A stretch of 64,000 nt of DNA from Prorocentrum cordatum (GCA_963575745.1 CAUYUJ010004313.1:98795-162794), one strand, 5' to 3'. Shown: positions 38,134 through 47,089, counted from the stretch's first letter. Notes: generated from the sequence alone by a model not told the origin. Made by a program: numbers and translations.

Positions 38134-38391
38134 ATGAGCCAGGGAACGCGCATGACTCGTGGGACCCCAGCAACAAGGACACCGGGCATGAAATTGCCAA
38201 ATCGCATTCTTCGTAACAAGTCCTTCAAAGCAGCTGTCGGTTACGAATGTGTGCGGAGAGGTGGAGCAACGACTGAGAACGCTCAACAACAAGCTGCATC
38301 GTCGCTAGATTTGCGATCCAGAAGCGCCGCGGAGGAGAATGAGAAGGATGGTAAGGAACAGGTGAATATACGGATGACCAAAAAGCAATGA
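38134..38391 (+). CDS. possible small hydrophilic ORF
   Basis: An 85-codon ATG-initiated frame with a Lys/Arg/Glu/Gln-rich C-terminal half (SLDLRSRSAAEENEKDGKEQ, then VNIRMTKKQ). It lies in a lower-GC island next to the minus-strand candidate exons at 38.45-38.97 kb. No homologue recognised; chance is possible. Confidence 0.2.
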   Translation: MSQGTRMTRGTPATRTPGMKLPNRILRNKSFKAAVGYECVRRGGATTENAQQQAASSLDLRSRSAAEENEKDGKEQVNIRMTKKQ

Positions 38392-38450
38392 GGCGGATCG
38401 GATCGCAGCCTGGGGGGCACGCGCGTTGCTTACGAGAGATGAGCAGCAAT

Positions 38451-38967
38451 CTAAGCGATGTATGCCATGCCTGCGCGACCTTCGCATCCGTACACTCGTA
38501 GCAGACGCGCACGGCAGCGAAACTTGCCGAGGCGAATCAGACCTTTGCGCTGCAAACACGAATCAATTGTGTGACCGCATGCGTACGGTCTCCCCCCCTT
38601 TGTAATCATCTTCTCCAATGTGAAGAGCGGTGGGTGGAGAGCGGACGCAGTGGCCAGGATGTTGTCGCGTGGGGTCGTTGGCAATCGAACCAAAACACCT
38701 CCCACAATCGAAGCATGCACCAACACCTGCACGACACCTGATCCCAACTTCCACCACTTACTGAATATTCGGCAAAGCGCTTAAGCTTTAGACGGGGGGA
38801 CAGACTTCTCATGGACATCCACCACCTCCCCAGAGACACCTCTCTCGGCGGCAGAAAGCGATCACGAAGCCACTTTCGCTCTATGCGAGCGGCAAAATCC
38901 ACAAGCTCATCTGGATAAGCATTTATGCGAATCGAGAGGCAGGAATGAACGTGACACCGAGAAGGAC
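38451..38967 (-). CDS. possible two-exon host gene fragment, unrecognised
   Basis: On the minus strand, codons from about 38967 read SIRINAYPDELVDFAARIER and then KWLRDRFLPPREVSLGRWW, a natural-looking sequence in a lower-GC island. After LKRFAEYS the DNA is ATTCAGTAAGTGG, a consensus-like 5' splice site. A second frame from about 38747 reads NILATASALHPPLFTLEKMI and ITKGGRPYACGHTIDSCLQR to a stop at 38451. A CAG acceptor between them (GGATCAG or GTGCAG near 38730-38745) would join them. No family recognised. It could be a decayed gene or mobile-element relic. Confidence 0.35.
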
Positions 38968-39044
38968 GAGACCTGGCTATGGGGGGACCGCATATTTAAT
39001 CTTATTGGGCGGGGGGGGTCCACTATTTATTTCCCTCTACCGTA

Positions 39045-39105
39045 TCATCCCCTCCTCCTCCTCCTCCTACTCCTCCTCCTCCACCTCCTCCTCCTCCGCC
39101 CACCG
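39045..39105. repeat. CTC microsatellite
   Basis: (CTC)n with TACTCC and CACCTC interruptions. Confidence 0.85.
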
Positions 39106-39505
39106 CTCACTCGCCTTTCCCTCTCGCGCCCTCTCAGCTCCTCGCGGGTTGTGTCTGCTGCTGGCCCCGGGGCCAGAGCCGCACCTCCAGGAGCTCCCAA
39201 CACGTTTGGACACCCTTGTCTGAAGGAGACCAGGGACACACAACTAAATACACACAAATCCCAGGATTCCCCATAGCTTCCCATCCCGTATGGGTTTTCG
39301 TCTTCCCCCCGATTTCCCATAGTTTCCTATATTTTCCTTGGAGTCGACGATTCCTTGCGTCTGTGTGTTCCTTTCCCTCTGGACTGCCGCCGCGAGGCTC
39401 TCGCGGCGCCGGTACCGGCGGCGCGCCTAGGCGAGTGCGAGGGGGCAGGACCTCTCGGAGGCGGCGGGGCTTCGGGGGAGGCCCAGAGCTGCGAGCCAAC
39501 CCGTA
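39106..39505. other. no gene recognised
   Basis: Contains TCCCATAGTTTCC/TTCCCATAGC repeats near 39270-39340. No gene recognised. Confidence 0.4.
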
Positions 39506-39636
39506 CTGGCCATCGCTCGGACGTCCATTCCATGTGTTTTTCTCAGTTTCGTGCGCGGTTTTTTCGACAAATGATGAAGGATGTTCCTCGAAGGTCCTCG
39601 CCGAAGGAACAAGGCACACGTCCGAGCGATGCCAAG
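39506..39636 (+). repeat. MITE-like repeat R3, copy 2
   Basis: Left CTGGCCATCGCTCGGACGTC, right (inverted) CTTGGCATCGCTCGGACGTG; interior CGACAAATGATGAAGGATGT. About 131 bp, as in copy 1. Confidence 0.75.
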
Positions 39637-39985
39637 CGTATGGTAAGTATGCGTGGTAGGAGGATGCAGGGGCCTTGGAAGGCGACGATGGAGTTTCTCG
39701 AGCGATTCTGGGGCTGGAGCCAGCTGCACGCAGCAGATTCTGCCACCCCCAGACCCAGACCCCCTGGCGCTGTGAAGAAATCACGACGGGAGGTCGTTTG
39801 CTACTTTCGGCATCCGCGGGCCCGTATACACCGGGCCTCGGGACCGTCCAACAAGCGACTCGGGATGAAAAAAGCCGGTCCTGGGGAAGGGGTCCAGACC
39901 GATCTGGGGGTCGACGCTGTGAAAAAAACACGACGTCGGAGGTCTGGGGAGGGCGGCGCCGCCGTCCCAAGAGAGCGGCGCCTAC
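39637..39985. other. no gene recognised; R5-like fragment
   Basis: GCCAGCTGCACGCAGCAGAT at about 39718 matches the right part of R5 at 7090. The rest is not recognised. Confidence 0.4.
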
Positions 39986-40192
39986 CCCAGAGATCCGATG
40001 TCGTGATTGTTTCAATGCGCGGTCCCCGGAAGCCTCGACCCATTCCCCAGGACCCGTTGTTCATCCTGAGTCGTTTTTTGACAGCCCCGAGGCCTGGCGA
40101 GGGCCCCTGGGGGCCGAAATTCGCCCCCCCCCCCCCCCCCCCAAAAAAAAAAAACTTCCGTCTTGACTTTTTCAATGCGCTGTATCTCTGGG
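39986..40192 (-). repeat. MITE-like repeat R9, copy 2
   Basis: Ends CCCAGAGATCCGATGTCGTG and, inverted, CCCAGAGATACAGCGCATTG. The interior matches 5878-6064 in reverse (GACCCATTCCCCAGGACC, CATCCTGAGTCGTTTTTTGA) and holds an expanded poly-C/poly-A run at 40125-40155. Confidence 0.7.
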
Positions 40193-40364
40193 AGACCCCG
40201 TCCGCCCGGCCCGTTCCCAACCCCCAGCGGGCGGCGGCGCGGTCCCTCTCCAGGTGGCCGGCGCTCGTGGAGCCTCGGCCGCGGCGCGAGGCGCCGCGCG
40301 CCGAGAGGCGGGCCCTCGGAGGGCCGCCGGGGGGAGCAAAAACACGACGGGGGGCTTTTTGGCC
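40193..40364. other. no gene recognised
   Basis: Short GC-rich segment between R9 and an R1 end; nothing identified. Confidence 0.4.
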
Positions 40365-40400
40365 TTAGGTCGGGCCTGTCCCCCTACAGGGGGACGTTCG
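40365..40400 (+). repeat. MITE-like repeat R1, left-end fragment
   Basis: TTAGGTCGGGCCTGTCCCCC then TACAGGGGGACGTTC; only the left terminus of R1 is present, followed by the TA/CA microsatellite that hosts the copia element. Confidence 0.55.
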
Positions 40401-40409
40401 GCGAATTCT

Positions 40410-40448
40410 ATATATATACACATTTGTCTGTGTATAGATATCTACATA
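40410..40448. repeat. TA/CA microsatellite, left of the copia element
   Basis: TATATATATACACATTTGTC and TATCTACATA; it resumes after the right LTR at 46378. Confidence 0.75.
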
Positions 40449-40593
40449 TGTTAAGCTTTATGCTAGGTGGAGGTCTGATCCTTTTCACCTCAGGCCTGGG
40501 CGATCTTGATCACAAAATGGCTCCAGCCAAACATACAAACGTGCATGCATGCAATACTCATTATCCTCGCTCGAACCCCCTCGAATATCTGCA
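40449..40593 (-). repeat. copia 3' LTR
   Basis: 145-bp counterpart of 46233-46377; preceded on the minus strand by a G-rich tract (CAGGGGGCG) suited to second-strand priming. Confidence 0.95.
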
Positions 40594-40796
40594 CGCCCCC
40601 TGAGGGTGATGTCGGAGACTCTACGAGGCGGCTGATCAGACCGCTCAACGAGGAAACAGTGCTCAAAAACAAGGAAAACCTGATCCCGCGAGCCGCAGGC
40701 AAAACACGCTGCTGCGGTGTCGCTCAAGCCCTTTCCGCTGGGTGTCCTCTCGACTCTCCAGCGGGATACCGCATCAAATCACTCTACTCACTCACC

Positions 40797-42911
40797 TCAC
40801 TCAGCCCAGGCCCCCTGGGCCCTCTCTCCCAGTGGTGTGAACCTCGGACTTTCCCGATGCCAGGAGTACGTCACCTGGCTCTGGGTCGAGACGGTCCTGT
40901 ATTCGACCTTCAGCTTCTTGGTCCTGATGGCCCTCTGGGAGAGCTCTACCTTCTCCTTATCCTGCCTGCTCTCGCTCGTGCAACTCGGCCTCATGAAATA
41001 GCCGATGCACCAGCCCGCGCAGCCACCGACTGCGCATGCTACGATCATGATAGTGATCATGACCACGATGAGCATCATGCCCTGGAGGTGCACGCCAGTC
41101 TCTTGACGGGTGTCCTGCAGGGAGATCTCCTTCTTGTCCTTGTCGTAGCCGTAGACGTCGCACTCACCGTCCGCCTTCACCGAGCCCAGGCTGTCCAGGA
41201 GAGCGATCAGGGCCGCGCCGGCCCTCGCCATCTTGGACGTCGAGTCGCTCACGATGTTGACCCTAACAGCCGTGCTCTCCTCCATGTCATCCGCGCCAGC
41301 CAACGGCCGTCGCCCCAGCTGTGCCCTCAACCAGTGGAACCTCTGACTCGTCAGCGCCTTGGTACCCACGTCGGCCAGGTTGGTCTCCCCAGCCTGCTTG
41401 ATCACCACCAGCTTCTTGTCTCGCACCTTAGCCTGGAGCCACAGGGTGCGGACCTCAAGGTGGCGGATCCTCCCCACTCCAACGCGGTGGCAGACCGCCT
41501 TGCCCGCAGAGGAGTCTATGCGGATCCTGATCTTCACGTCCATGTCCAAGAAACCCATCACGCTCTGGAGGTGGATTGCCTCGGCGGCTGCTGTCACCGA
41601 TGCGTAGTACTCGGCTTCTCCTGAGCTCAGCGCTTGGGTACACTGACCGCGCGAGTACTCGAGAAGCGCGCAGCCACCGCAGCACAACACCCCGCAAGAA
41701 ACACTCTTTCTGTCGATGGTGTCTCCAGCCCAATCTGAATCAGCGTAGCACTCCAAAATCTCTGTCTCTCCAGCTCTGGGAAAGAACAGTGCGTAGTCTC
41801 GAACTCCGAGTAGGTACCTGCCGAGGTGCTTGAGCCTCTTCATGTCGTTGTCGGTGGGCGTGGCCAACCTCTTGCTCAGCACGTGGACAGCGAACGTGAC
41901 CTCCGTGACGTAGTTGACCATGTACCTCGCGATGCCCACGCACTGCCTGTAGAGACTGGTCTCCTCGGCGTTCAGCAGATGCTCGAAGTCCTCCTGCAGT
42001 AGCTTCGTCACAATGGGCGTGGGCGAGCTCTTCGCCTTGCCGAGGTTCAGCAGCTTTACGATCTTGTCCGCGTACTTCCTGTTGCCCGTCAAGAACATGC
42101 CGTCCTCGACTCTCACTCGCCCTCCTTTCAGATGTTGGTACTTCGCACCTACCTTGAGTAGCTTGCTCACCTTGATCTTGACCTTGCTGCTGAGCTTCGT
42201 CGTGAACGCTTGGAGGTTGCTGTCATCAGCTGTCGCGTAGATGTCATCCTGATGAAGCTCCAGGTCCACTGAATCCCGCTCTCGGCGGCAGAAGCATGGC
42301 TGATCAGGACATTGTTCAATCTCCATCTCTGAGACGAGGGTGCGGTTCATGAAGTCACTGAAGCCCCTGCTCGCGTCCCTCTCGCCATAGAGCTTCTTCT
42401 TCATCCTCCACATCGTCCTCGTAGTATTGCCCTTGATCTCCTCGGCCTCGATCCACTCCCGAGGCGGCACCACCGCCACGAGCCTGTCTTGTTCAGCGTG
42501 GAAGTAGGCATTGACAGCGTCGATGATGACGGTGGGCTGGTCCCGCTTCACCGCCTTGAAGTCAATGAGCCTGCCAGTCGTGGGTTCGCTGGCCGGCGTG
42601 AATAGCCTCTCGCGCTCGGGGTCCTTGCTCTTGAACTCCCTGGCAACGAAGCGACAGCGGATCTCTTCACCCTTCTCCTGGTGCACCCACTTGGTTGACA
42701 ACCTCGTCCAAGTGGAATCTATCTCATCAGGAGACACCGCCTCAAACACTCCAAACTCCTGCATCGTGTTGATATCCTTGCACTTGCCTGCCTTGATGAG
42801 GTCCACGTCATACTCTCCCTCGTGCCAATGGATATCCATCTCTGGATCCATGACGGGCATCGGGTCGATCTCGTCCGTCACGAAGCCGTCGACGCCTCCG
42901 ACGGTGCCCAT
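40797..42911 (-). CDS. copia reverse transcriptase-RNase H with C-terminal membrane segment
   Basis: A 704-codon frame. RT: STKWVHQEKGEEIRCRFVAR, VIIDAVNAYFHAEQD (motif A Asp), LYGERDASRGFSDFMNRTLV (motif B), ELHQDDIYATADD (motif C, both Asp kept, HQ in place of YV). RNase H: LECYADSDWAGD, ALSSGEAEYYASVTAA (Glu) and LADVGTKALTS, all catalytic residues present. After the normal copia end there are about 160 extra residues with a long hydrophobic stretch (MLIVVMITIMIVACAVGG, then CAGWCIGYF) and a basic tail. This extension is not part of canonical copia Pol and may anchor the protein or act like an envelope-type module; that is an inference. Confidence 0.92.
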   Translation of the reverse strand: MGTVGGVDGFVTDEIDPMPVMDPEMDIHWHEGEYDVDLIKAGKCKDINTMQEFGVFEAVSPDEIDSTWTRLSTKWVHQEKGEEIRCRFVAREFKSKDPERERLFTPASEPTTGRLIDFKAVKRDQPTVIIDAVNAYFHAEQDRLVAVVPPREWIEAEEIKGNTTRTMWRMKKKLYGERDASRGFSDFMNRTLVSEMEIEQCPDQPCFCRRERDSVDLELHQDDIYATADDSNLQAFTTKLSSKVKIKVSKLLKVGAKYQHLKGGRVRVEDGMFLTGNRKYADKIVKLLNLGKAKSSPTPIVTKLLQEDFEHLLNAEETSLYRQCVGIARYMVNYVTEVTFAVHVLSKRLATPTDNDMKRLKHLGRYLLGVRDYALFFPRAGETEILECYADSDWAGDTIDRKSVSCGVLCCGGCALLEYSRGQCTQALSSGEAEYYASVTAAAEAIHLQSVMGFLDMDVKIRIRIDSSAGKAVCHRVGVGRIRHLEVRTLWLQAKVRDKKLVVIKQAGETNLADVGTKALTSQRFHWLRAQLGRRPLAGADDMEESTAVRVNIVSDSTSKMARAGAALIALLDSLGSVKADGECDVYGYDKDKKEISLQDTRQETGVHLQGMMLIVVMITIMIVACAVGGCAGWCIGYFMRPSCTSESRQDKEKVELSQRAIRTKKLKVEYRTVSTQSQVTYSWHRESPRFTPLGERAQGAWAE

Positions 42912-42929
42912 CTCAACCTCTGGGAGCTC

Positions 42930-44363
42930 CTACTCCCCAGTCGGCTGGGCAGGACGAGAAGACGAGCTTCCGCCTGCCTCTTGCCTCGGTGTGGTGAGCG
43001 CCACGTCATCCATGTAGCCGCTGCCTGTCCTACTCCTGGCACTCGCGTAGCTGTTCCCGTCCTCGGCAACTCCTCTCTCCACCGTGGGGTCTGGAACTCC
43101 CTTCTCCTCCTTGGTATCGTCGACCTCGGTCTCCTCTTGCTTCTTCTCAGGTGGGGCAGTCGGGAGAATGACCACCCTCTTGCCTTTCGGCCTTCCGATC
43201 TGGCCGATGCCTCGGCCCCAGGGGACCCCAACTATCTTGGCCACGAGCTCGAGGTCGCATTGGTCCTCCACTGGGAGCCTGCGCACAGTCCTGACCAAGT
43301 GCACCCCGCTGCTCGTCCCCATGAGGAACTCGTCGCTCTCGTAGGTCTTGCCCAGGAAGACGCCCTTCTCCCACATCGACTTGGGCTTGCGACTACGCCT
43401 GCCTCCTGTCATGTGGCCACTCGACGACATCGGATGCTTGAACATGGCAGTCTCTGCGAACTTCAGGACGACGCCATGGTATTTGGTACCAGTAGCATCT
43501 TGATGAGGAGTCCGTCCGTTTGACTTGATGTGGAACATCTCCGTGATGAAGCCCACGTGTCTAACAAGCCATGGCCACAGAACATGACCTGGCCCTATCT
43601 TGATGCCAAGCATATTCTCTGTTGCAGCTCGGATCGCTCTGGTCTGGCCCTGCAAGATCTTCTGCTGCGCCCCCGCGGCCCCGAGCGACTGCGACGAGTA
43701 CCTGGGGGTCTGCTCCACTGTGACCTTGTAGCCATCGAACTTGAGTCTCTCGGCTGCCACCGCATTTGCTATGCTGACAATGCTCCGCTCTCCGTCACTC
43801 CTGAGCCTGAGCTGAGTGGCGCCCAGCCGCCTGAGGAAGCTCACGATCGAGGTCACAGTGCAGTCGTGGTTGCCTCCCTTCTCTGGGAGGCTGAGCTGCA
43901 GAGGAACACCCGTGTCGCAGTCGATGACGCCCAGCGTGGTGGAGAAGCGGTTGGCCGCGTCCTCGGTCTCCTCGCCATCGTCCTTCAAGAAATGGTAGTC
44001 GATCTGCACGACGGGCACCTCTGGCTCCTTGCCCGTAAGAAACTGAACTCCCCGATGAGGTGCGGCATCTCCCTTTCCGAACACGCACTCCAGGCGCCAG
44101 GGCTCGAACTTCGCGTGCGTAAGCTCGTGCTGCCGCACGGTCCCTGCGTCAGGCCACTCTGGGATCTTCAGCGTCCTCGGCACTTCGGGATCGACGCCTT
44201 CTTGGAGTCGCCGTTGACGCTCCTCGAGGGCCTCCTTGACCTTCATCGTCTCATCCAGCTGGTGCTCGCACTTGACGAGCCTCTCCCACAGCTGCTTCTT
44301 GGTGCCGTAGATGGCCGCACCGATGATCCCAAGCCTCCTGAGCTCCTTCAGGCGAGCTCTCAA
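42930..44363 (-). CDS. copia integrase (catalytic Glu missing)
   Basis: A 477-codon frame in phase with the protease frame. The zinc-binding region is degenerate: RQHELTHAKFEPWRLECVFG keeps two His and one Cys. The core has VQIDYHFL (first Asp) and RLRSDGERSI (second Asp). At the position of the conserved Glu after YSSQSLGA, the sequence is AGAQQKI rather than the usual V-E, so the third catalytic residue seems lost. The C-terminal part carries EKGVFLGKTYESDEFLMGTS, the copia GKxYE-like motif, and a Lys/Glu-rich linker. It ends at TAG 42932-42930; RT continues in the same frame. As read this copy could not integrate by itself. Confidence 0.85.
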   Translation of the reverse strand: MRARLKELRRLGIIGAAIYGTKKQLWERLVKCEHQLDETMKVKEALEERQRRLQEGVDPEVPRTLKIPEWPDAGTVRQHELTHAKFEPWRLECVFGKGDAAPHRGVQFLTGKEPEVPVVQIDYHFLKDDGEETEDAANRFSTTLGVIDCDTGVPLQLSLPEKGGNHDCTVTSIVSFLRRLGATQLRLRSDGERSIVSIANAVAAERLKFDGYKVTVEQTPRYSSQSLGAAGAQQKILQGQTRAIRAATENMLGIKIGPGHVLWPWLVRHVGFITEMFHIKSNGRTPHQDATGTKYHGVVLKFAETAMFKHPMSSSGHMTGGRRSRKPKSMWEKGVFLGKTYESDEFLMGTSSGVHLVRTVRRLPVEDQCDLELVAKIVGVPWGRGIGQIGRPKGKRVVILPTAPPEKKQEETEVDDTKEEKGVPDPTVERGVAEDGNSYASARSRTGSGYMDDVALTTPRQEAGGSSSSRPAQPTGE

Positions 44364-44393
44364 TGCCTCGACTGACGACTGGGAGCCCAGGAT

Positions 44394-45590
44394 CTATCGT
44401 GGATGTCCTGCTTGTGGTGGTGGTGCAGGTGCGGCTTGAGGTTCTGGTGGTGCAGGTGCAGCTCGATGATCTGGTGGTGCAGGTGCAGCTTGAGGTCCTG
44501 GTGGTGGTCCTGGCGCTGGCTCTTGCTCATGGGGCGCTTGATCGATCACAGGTGCCACTCGATGCCTGTGAGCACCCGCCTCGAGCACCCGACACCTCGC
44601 GTAGAAGCTCTTCCCGATCATTGTCAGGGGTATCTTCCCCTGGGCGCCATTCGCGCTCGGCGGGGCCATGTAGCTGTTCCCCGTCTCCAAGTGAATGACC
44701 GCTCCTCCCATGACTCTGATGCCACAGCTGAGCACGGGCTTGCTGAAGTCGCCGATGCGAAATCGGTTCGTGGCCATCACCTCGTGGCCAGCCCCGTCCA
44801 GAAACGCGATGCCGACGTTCCGCTCGCCGTAGTCCTGGATCTCGTCGTTGGTGGCCGTCCTCAGCTCAACCTTGGTGGGATCCTCGACGTCGTCGCTCGA
44901 GTGACCAAAGCCGAGGGGACATCCGTCAACGTCCGACCCGCTATCGATCGAGACCCACGCGTACTTGCTGCCGTCGCCGATGGTGTTCACGCTCTCGGTG
45001 ACGCCCATGGCCCACAGCTCGTCCTGCTCGTTGACTATTCTCTTGACCTCAGCATTCTCTGGCTTCGACCTGTACTCTGAAGCTTTGTGGCCCATCTTCC
45101 CGCACTTGTCGCACTTGATGTGTGACCTGCAATCCTTGGCCTCATGGCCTGGCTTCTCGCATTTGCCGCACTTCTTCCTCTCTTTACCTCCTTTTCCGCC
45201 TTCCACGTCCTTGCCCTTGCCTTTCATCTGGTTGGCTGCTCCACCTCCTGGGGCCCAGCAATCCCTTGACCAATGGCCCCGTTTGTCACAGTTCTTGCAG
45301 GTGTCGCGATCTGAGTCCCGACCCTTGCCAGCGTCCTTCCTCGACTGCTTGCCGTGCCCCTTCGGTGGCTTGAAGATGCCGCCAACGTCTCCATTCTCGT
45401 TCACCATGCCGACGTCCATGGGCATGGGTCCATCGTACTGGATGCCGCGGGGTGCTCCAGTGGTCTCGTAGACCTTGCCACTGGCAATGTAGTCCGTGGC
45501 AACCTTGGCCAGCTTGTGGTAGTCCTGGCCAATCGCCCCCAGAGCTTGACGGACCACGGCCTTCACGTCCTCGGGAGCCCATCTGACCAC
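44394..45590 (-). CDS. copia Gag zinc knuckles and aspartic protease
   Basis: A 398-codon frame. It contains CKNCDKRGHWSRDC and CGKCEKPGHEAKDC, two CCHC knuckles, and a third degenerate one CDKCGKMGHKASEY lacking the final Cys. Between them is a GKGKDVEGGKGGK linker. The protease follows: VSIDSGSDVDGCPLGFGH has the D-S/T-G active site, and AFLDGAGHEVMATNRFRIGD matches the flap region. The C-terminal tail is Pro/Ala-rich. It ends with TAG 44396-44394, after which the same frame continues into integrase. Confidence 0.88.
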   Translation of the reverse strand: MVRWAPEDVKAVVRQALGAIGQDYHKLAKVATDYIASGKVYETTGAPRGIQYDGPMPMDVGMVNENGDVGGIFKPPKGHGKQSRKDAGKGRDSDRDTCKNCDKRGHWSRDCWAPGGGAANQMKGKGKDVEGGKGGKERKKCGKCEKPGHEAKDCRSHIKCDKCGKMGHKASEYRSKPENAEVKRIVNEQDELWAMGVTESVNTIGDGSKYAWVSIDSGSDVDGCPLGFGHSSDDVEDPTKVELRTATNDEIQDYGERNVGIAFLDGAGHEVMATNRFRIGDFSKPVLSCGIRVMGGAVIHLETGNSYMAPPSANGAQGKIPLTMIGKSFYARCRVLEAGAHRHRVAPVIDQAPHEQEPAPGPPPGPQAAPAPPDHRAAPAPPEPQAAPAPPPQAGHPR

Positions 45591-46192
45591 GACGGCGAGA
45601 TCCTCGTGCCTTCAGTGACCTTCTCCAAGGAATGAGCTTCGTAGAGTGAGACGCTCTTCTCCCGCTCCTTCCAGGCAGCCTCCCACATGCGGATGCCGCC
45701 CCTGATGGCCGTCTCCCACTCTGGCGTGAGCACGCCCATCAGCATCGCCGTAAGTCTTCCGCCAGACTTCGGCTCATACTCATCCTTGAGCCTCTTCCAA
45801 CCTATGGCACCGTTGTTCTTTGGCACCATCTGGGGGATCGTGAGGGCCTTGCCTCTCGTCGTGGCGATCAGCAAGTGATACAGCACCTTCATCCTCAATT
45901 GGATTATCTCCGATTGAGTTGCCCAGCCTAGCTCCGTCTCGCCCGTGTTCTCGCAGTGAATCATGATCTGCTCTAGGTCGACGAGCCCTGCCGTTGACTC
46001 GAACACGAAACACCACTGCCTCCATTCTTCGTCTGCGCCTGAGAAGACTCCTATCCTGCTCAGGATCTTCGCGTCGACTATGCTCTCAAGCCGTCGGTCC
46101 TCAGCTTGGGATTCTGGTCTCTCGGTCAGCCTCTGGACCTGGGCCGCCTGCTCTCCAACAATCCGCTGCAGCACTTGCAAAGCTGCCTCCAT
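45563..46192 (-). CDS. copia Gag, N-terminal part
   Basis: The first ATG downstream of the 5' LTR is at 46192 (MEAALQVLQRIVGEQAAQ). The frame holds a UBN2/retrotran_gag-like segment: DEEWRQWCFVFESTAG, AWATQ-like helices, TRGKALTIPQMVPKNNGAIG and WKRLKDEYEPKSGGRLTAML. This corresponds to the copia Gag core, which forms the particle. The frame stops at 45563; the zinc-knuckle part is in another frame that overlaps by 28 bases. A one-base indel near 45610 would restore continuity (reading HEDLAVVVRWAPEDVK), so a mutation is likelier than programmed frameshifting; no slippery heptamer is evident. Confidence 0.8.
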   Translation of the reverse strand: MEAALQVLQRIVGEQAAQVQRLTERPESQAEDRRLESIVDAKILSRIGVFSGADEEWRQWCFVFESTAGLVDLEQIMIHCENTGETELGWATQSEIIQLRMKVLYHLLIATTRGKALTIPQMVPKNNGAIGWKRLKDEYEPKSGGRLTAMLMGVLTPEWETAIRGGIRMWEAAWKEREKSVSLYEAHSLEKVTEGTRISPSWSDGLPRT

Positions 46193-46216
46193 CGCGCAGC
46201 TCTGGCTGCGACTGAA

Positions 46217-46232
46217 CACGCCCACGCTACCA
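46217..46232 (-). promoter_or_regulatory. copia primer-binding-site-like sequence
   Basis: Directly after the 5' LTR the minus strand reads ATGGTAGCGTGGGCGT; TGGTAGC would pair with a tRNA 3' CCA end. The tRNA identity cannot be fixed by eye. Confidence 0.45.
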
Positions 46233-46377
46233 TGTTAAGCTTTATGCTAGGTGGAGGTCTGATCCTTTTCACCTCAGGCCTGGGCGATCTTGATCACAAA
46301 ATGGCTTCAGTCAAACATACAAACGTGCATGCACGCAATACTCATTATCCTCGCTCGAAACCCCTCGAATATCTGCA
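46233..46377 (-). repeat. copia 5' LTR
   Basis: 145 bp, TG...CA bounded on the minus strand; four mismatches to 40449-40593. Confidence 0.95.
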
Positions 46378-46678
46378 ACATGTGTATACATATACATATA
46401 CATAAACATATACATATACATCGATATCTAGATCTACATGTACATCTACATCTGCATATACATTCACATGTACATACATACATACATACATACATACATA
46501 CACACATACACACATACATACATACATGCATGCATACATACATACATACATACACACATACATACATACATCCATACATACATGCATACATATACATGCA
46601 TACATATACATGCGTACATACATACATACATCATTACACACATACATATATACATACATACATTCATACATACATTCA
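46378..46678. repeat. TACA-type microsatellite between copia and E3
   Basis: (TACA)n with TATACATATA and GCATGCAT variants, continuous with the tract at 53421 if E3 is removed. Confidence 0.9.
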
Positions 46679-46829
46679 GCCCGCTTCGGCTCCCGGGCCA
46701 GGCACCTTTTCCATCTGGGACAGCACAGGGCCAGGCGTTGACTGAGCTAGAAGCGCGAAAGCAGCAGAGACAAAGCGGACGAGGAGCGCGACAGCGCTCG
46801 AGAGGACCACCTGCGCGACCCTCACCCGA
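46679..46829 (-). repeat. E3 split repeat B2
   Basis: 151-bp copy of B1, forming the 3' end of E3 on the minus strand against the TACA tract. Confidence 0.95.
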
Positions 46830-46874
46830 CAATAGTGGCGAGAAGGCGTGTCGGGATGGCCACGGGGAAAATTC

Positions 46875-46938
46875 TGAGCCATATATGAGTACGTCCGACC
46901 TGTTGCCTCTGCTCAGCCCTCAGTTGTGAAAACTACCA
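46875..46938 (-). repeat. E3 split repeat A2
   Basis: 64-bp identical copy of A1 abutting B1. Confidence 0.95.
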
Positions 46939-47089
46939 GCTCGCTTCGGCTCCCGGGCCAGGCACCTTTTCCATCTGGGACAGACCAGGGCCAGGCGTTG
47001 ACTGAGCTAGAAGCGCGAGAGCAGCAGAGACAAAGCGGACGAGAAGCGCGACAGCGCTCGAGAGGACCACCTGCGCGACCCTCACCCGA
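46939..47089 (-). repeat. E3 split repeat B1
   Basis: 151 bp matching 46679-46829 with about six substitutions; contiguous with A2. Confidence 0.95.

Larger units (their letters stand above)
40449..46377 (-). mobile_element. Ty1/copia LTR retrotransposon
   Basis: A 5,929-bp element on the minus strand with 145-bp LTRs (46233-46377 is 5', 40449-40593 is 3') differing at four positions. On the minus strand the LTRs begin TGCAG and end TTAACA. The 5' LTR is followed by TGGTAGCGTGGG, a TGG-initiated primer-binding-site-like sequence, and the 3' LTR is preceded by CAGGGGGCG, a short purine-rich tract. The order gag, protease, integrase, RT, RNase H is that of copia. Flanks ACATA (40444-40448) and ACATG (46378-46382) could be a 5-bp duplication with one mismatch, but the site is a TACA repeat. 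Reading is interrupted by one frameshift in gag and two in-frame TAG codons at domain borders. Confidence 0.93.

Noticed and set aside
40444-46382. ACATA/ACATG as a firm target duplication of the copia element
   Set aside because: The element sits in a TACA/TATA microsatellite where such a match occurs by chance; mentioned only as possible.
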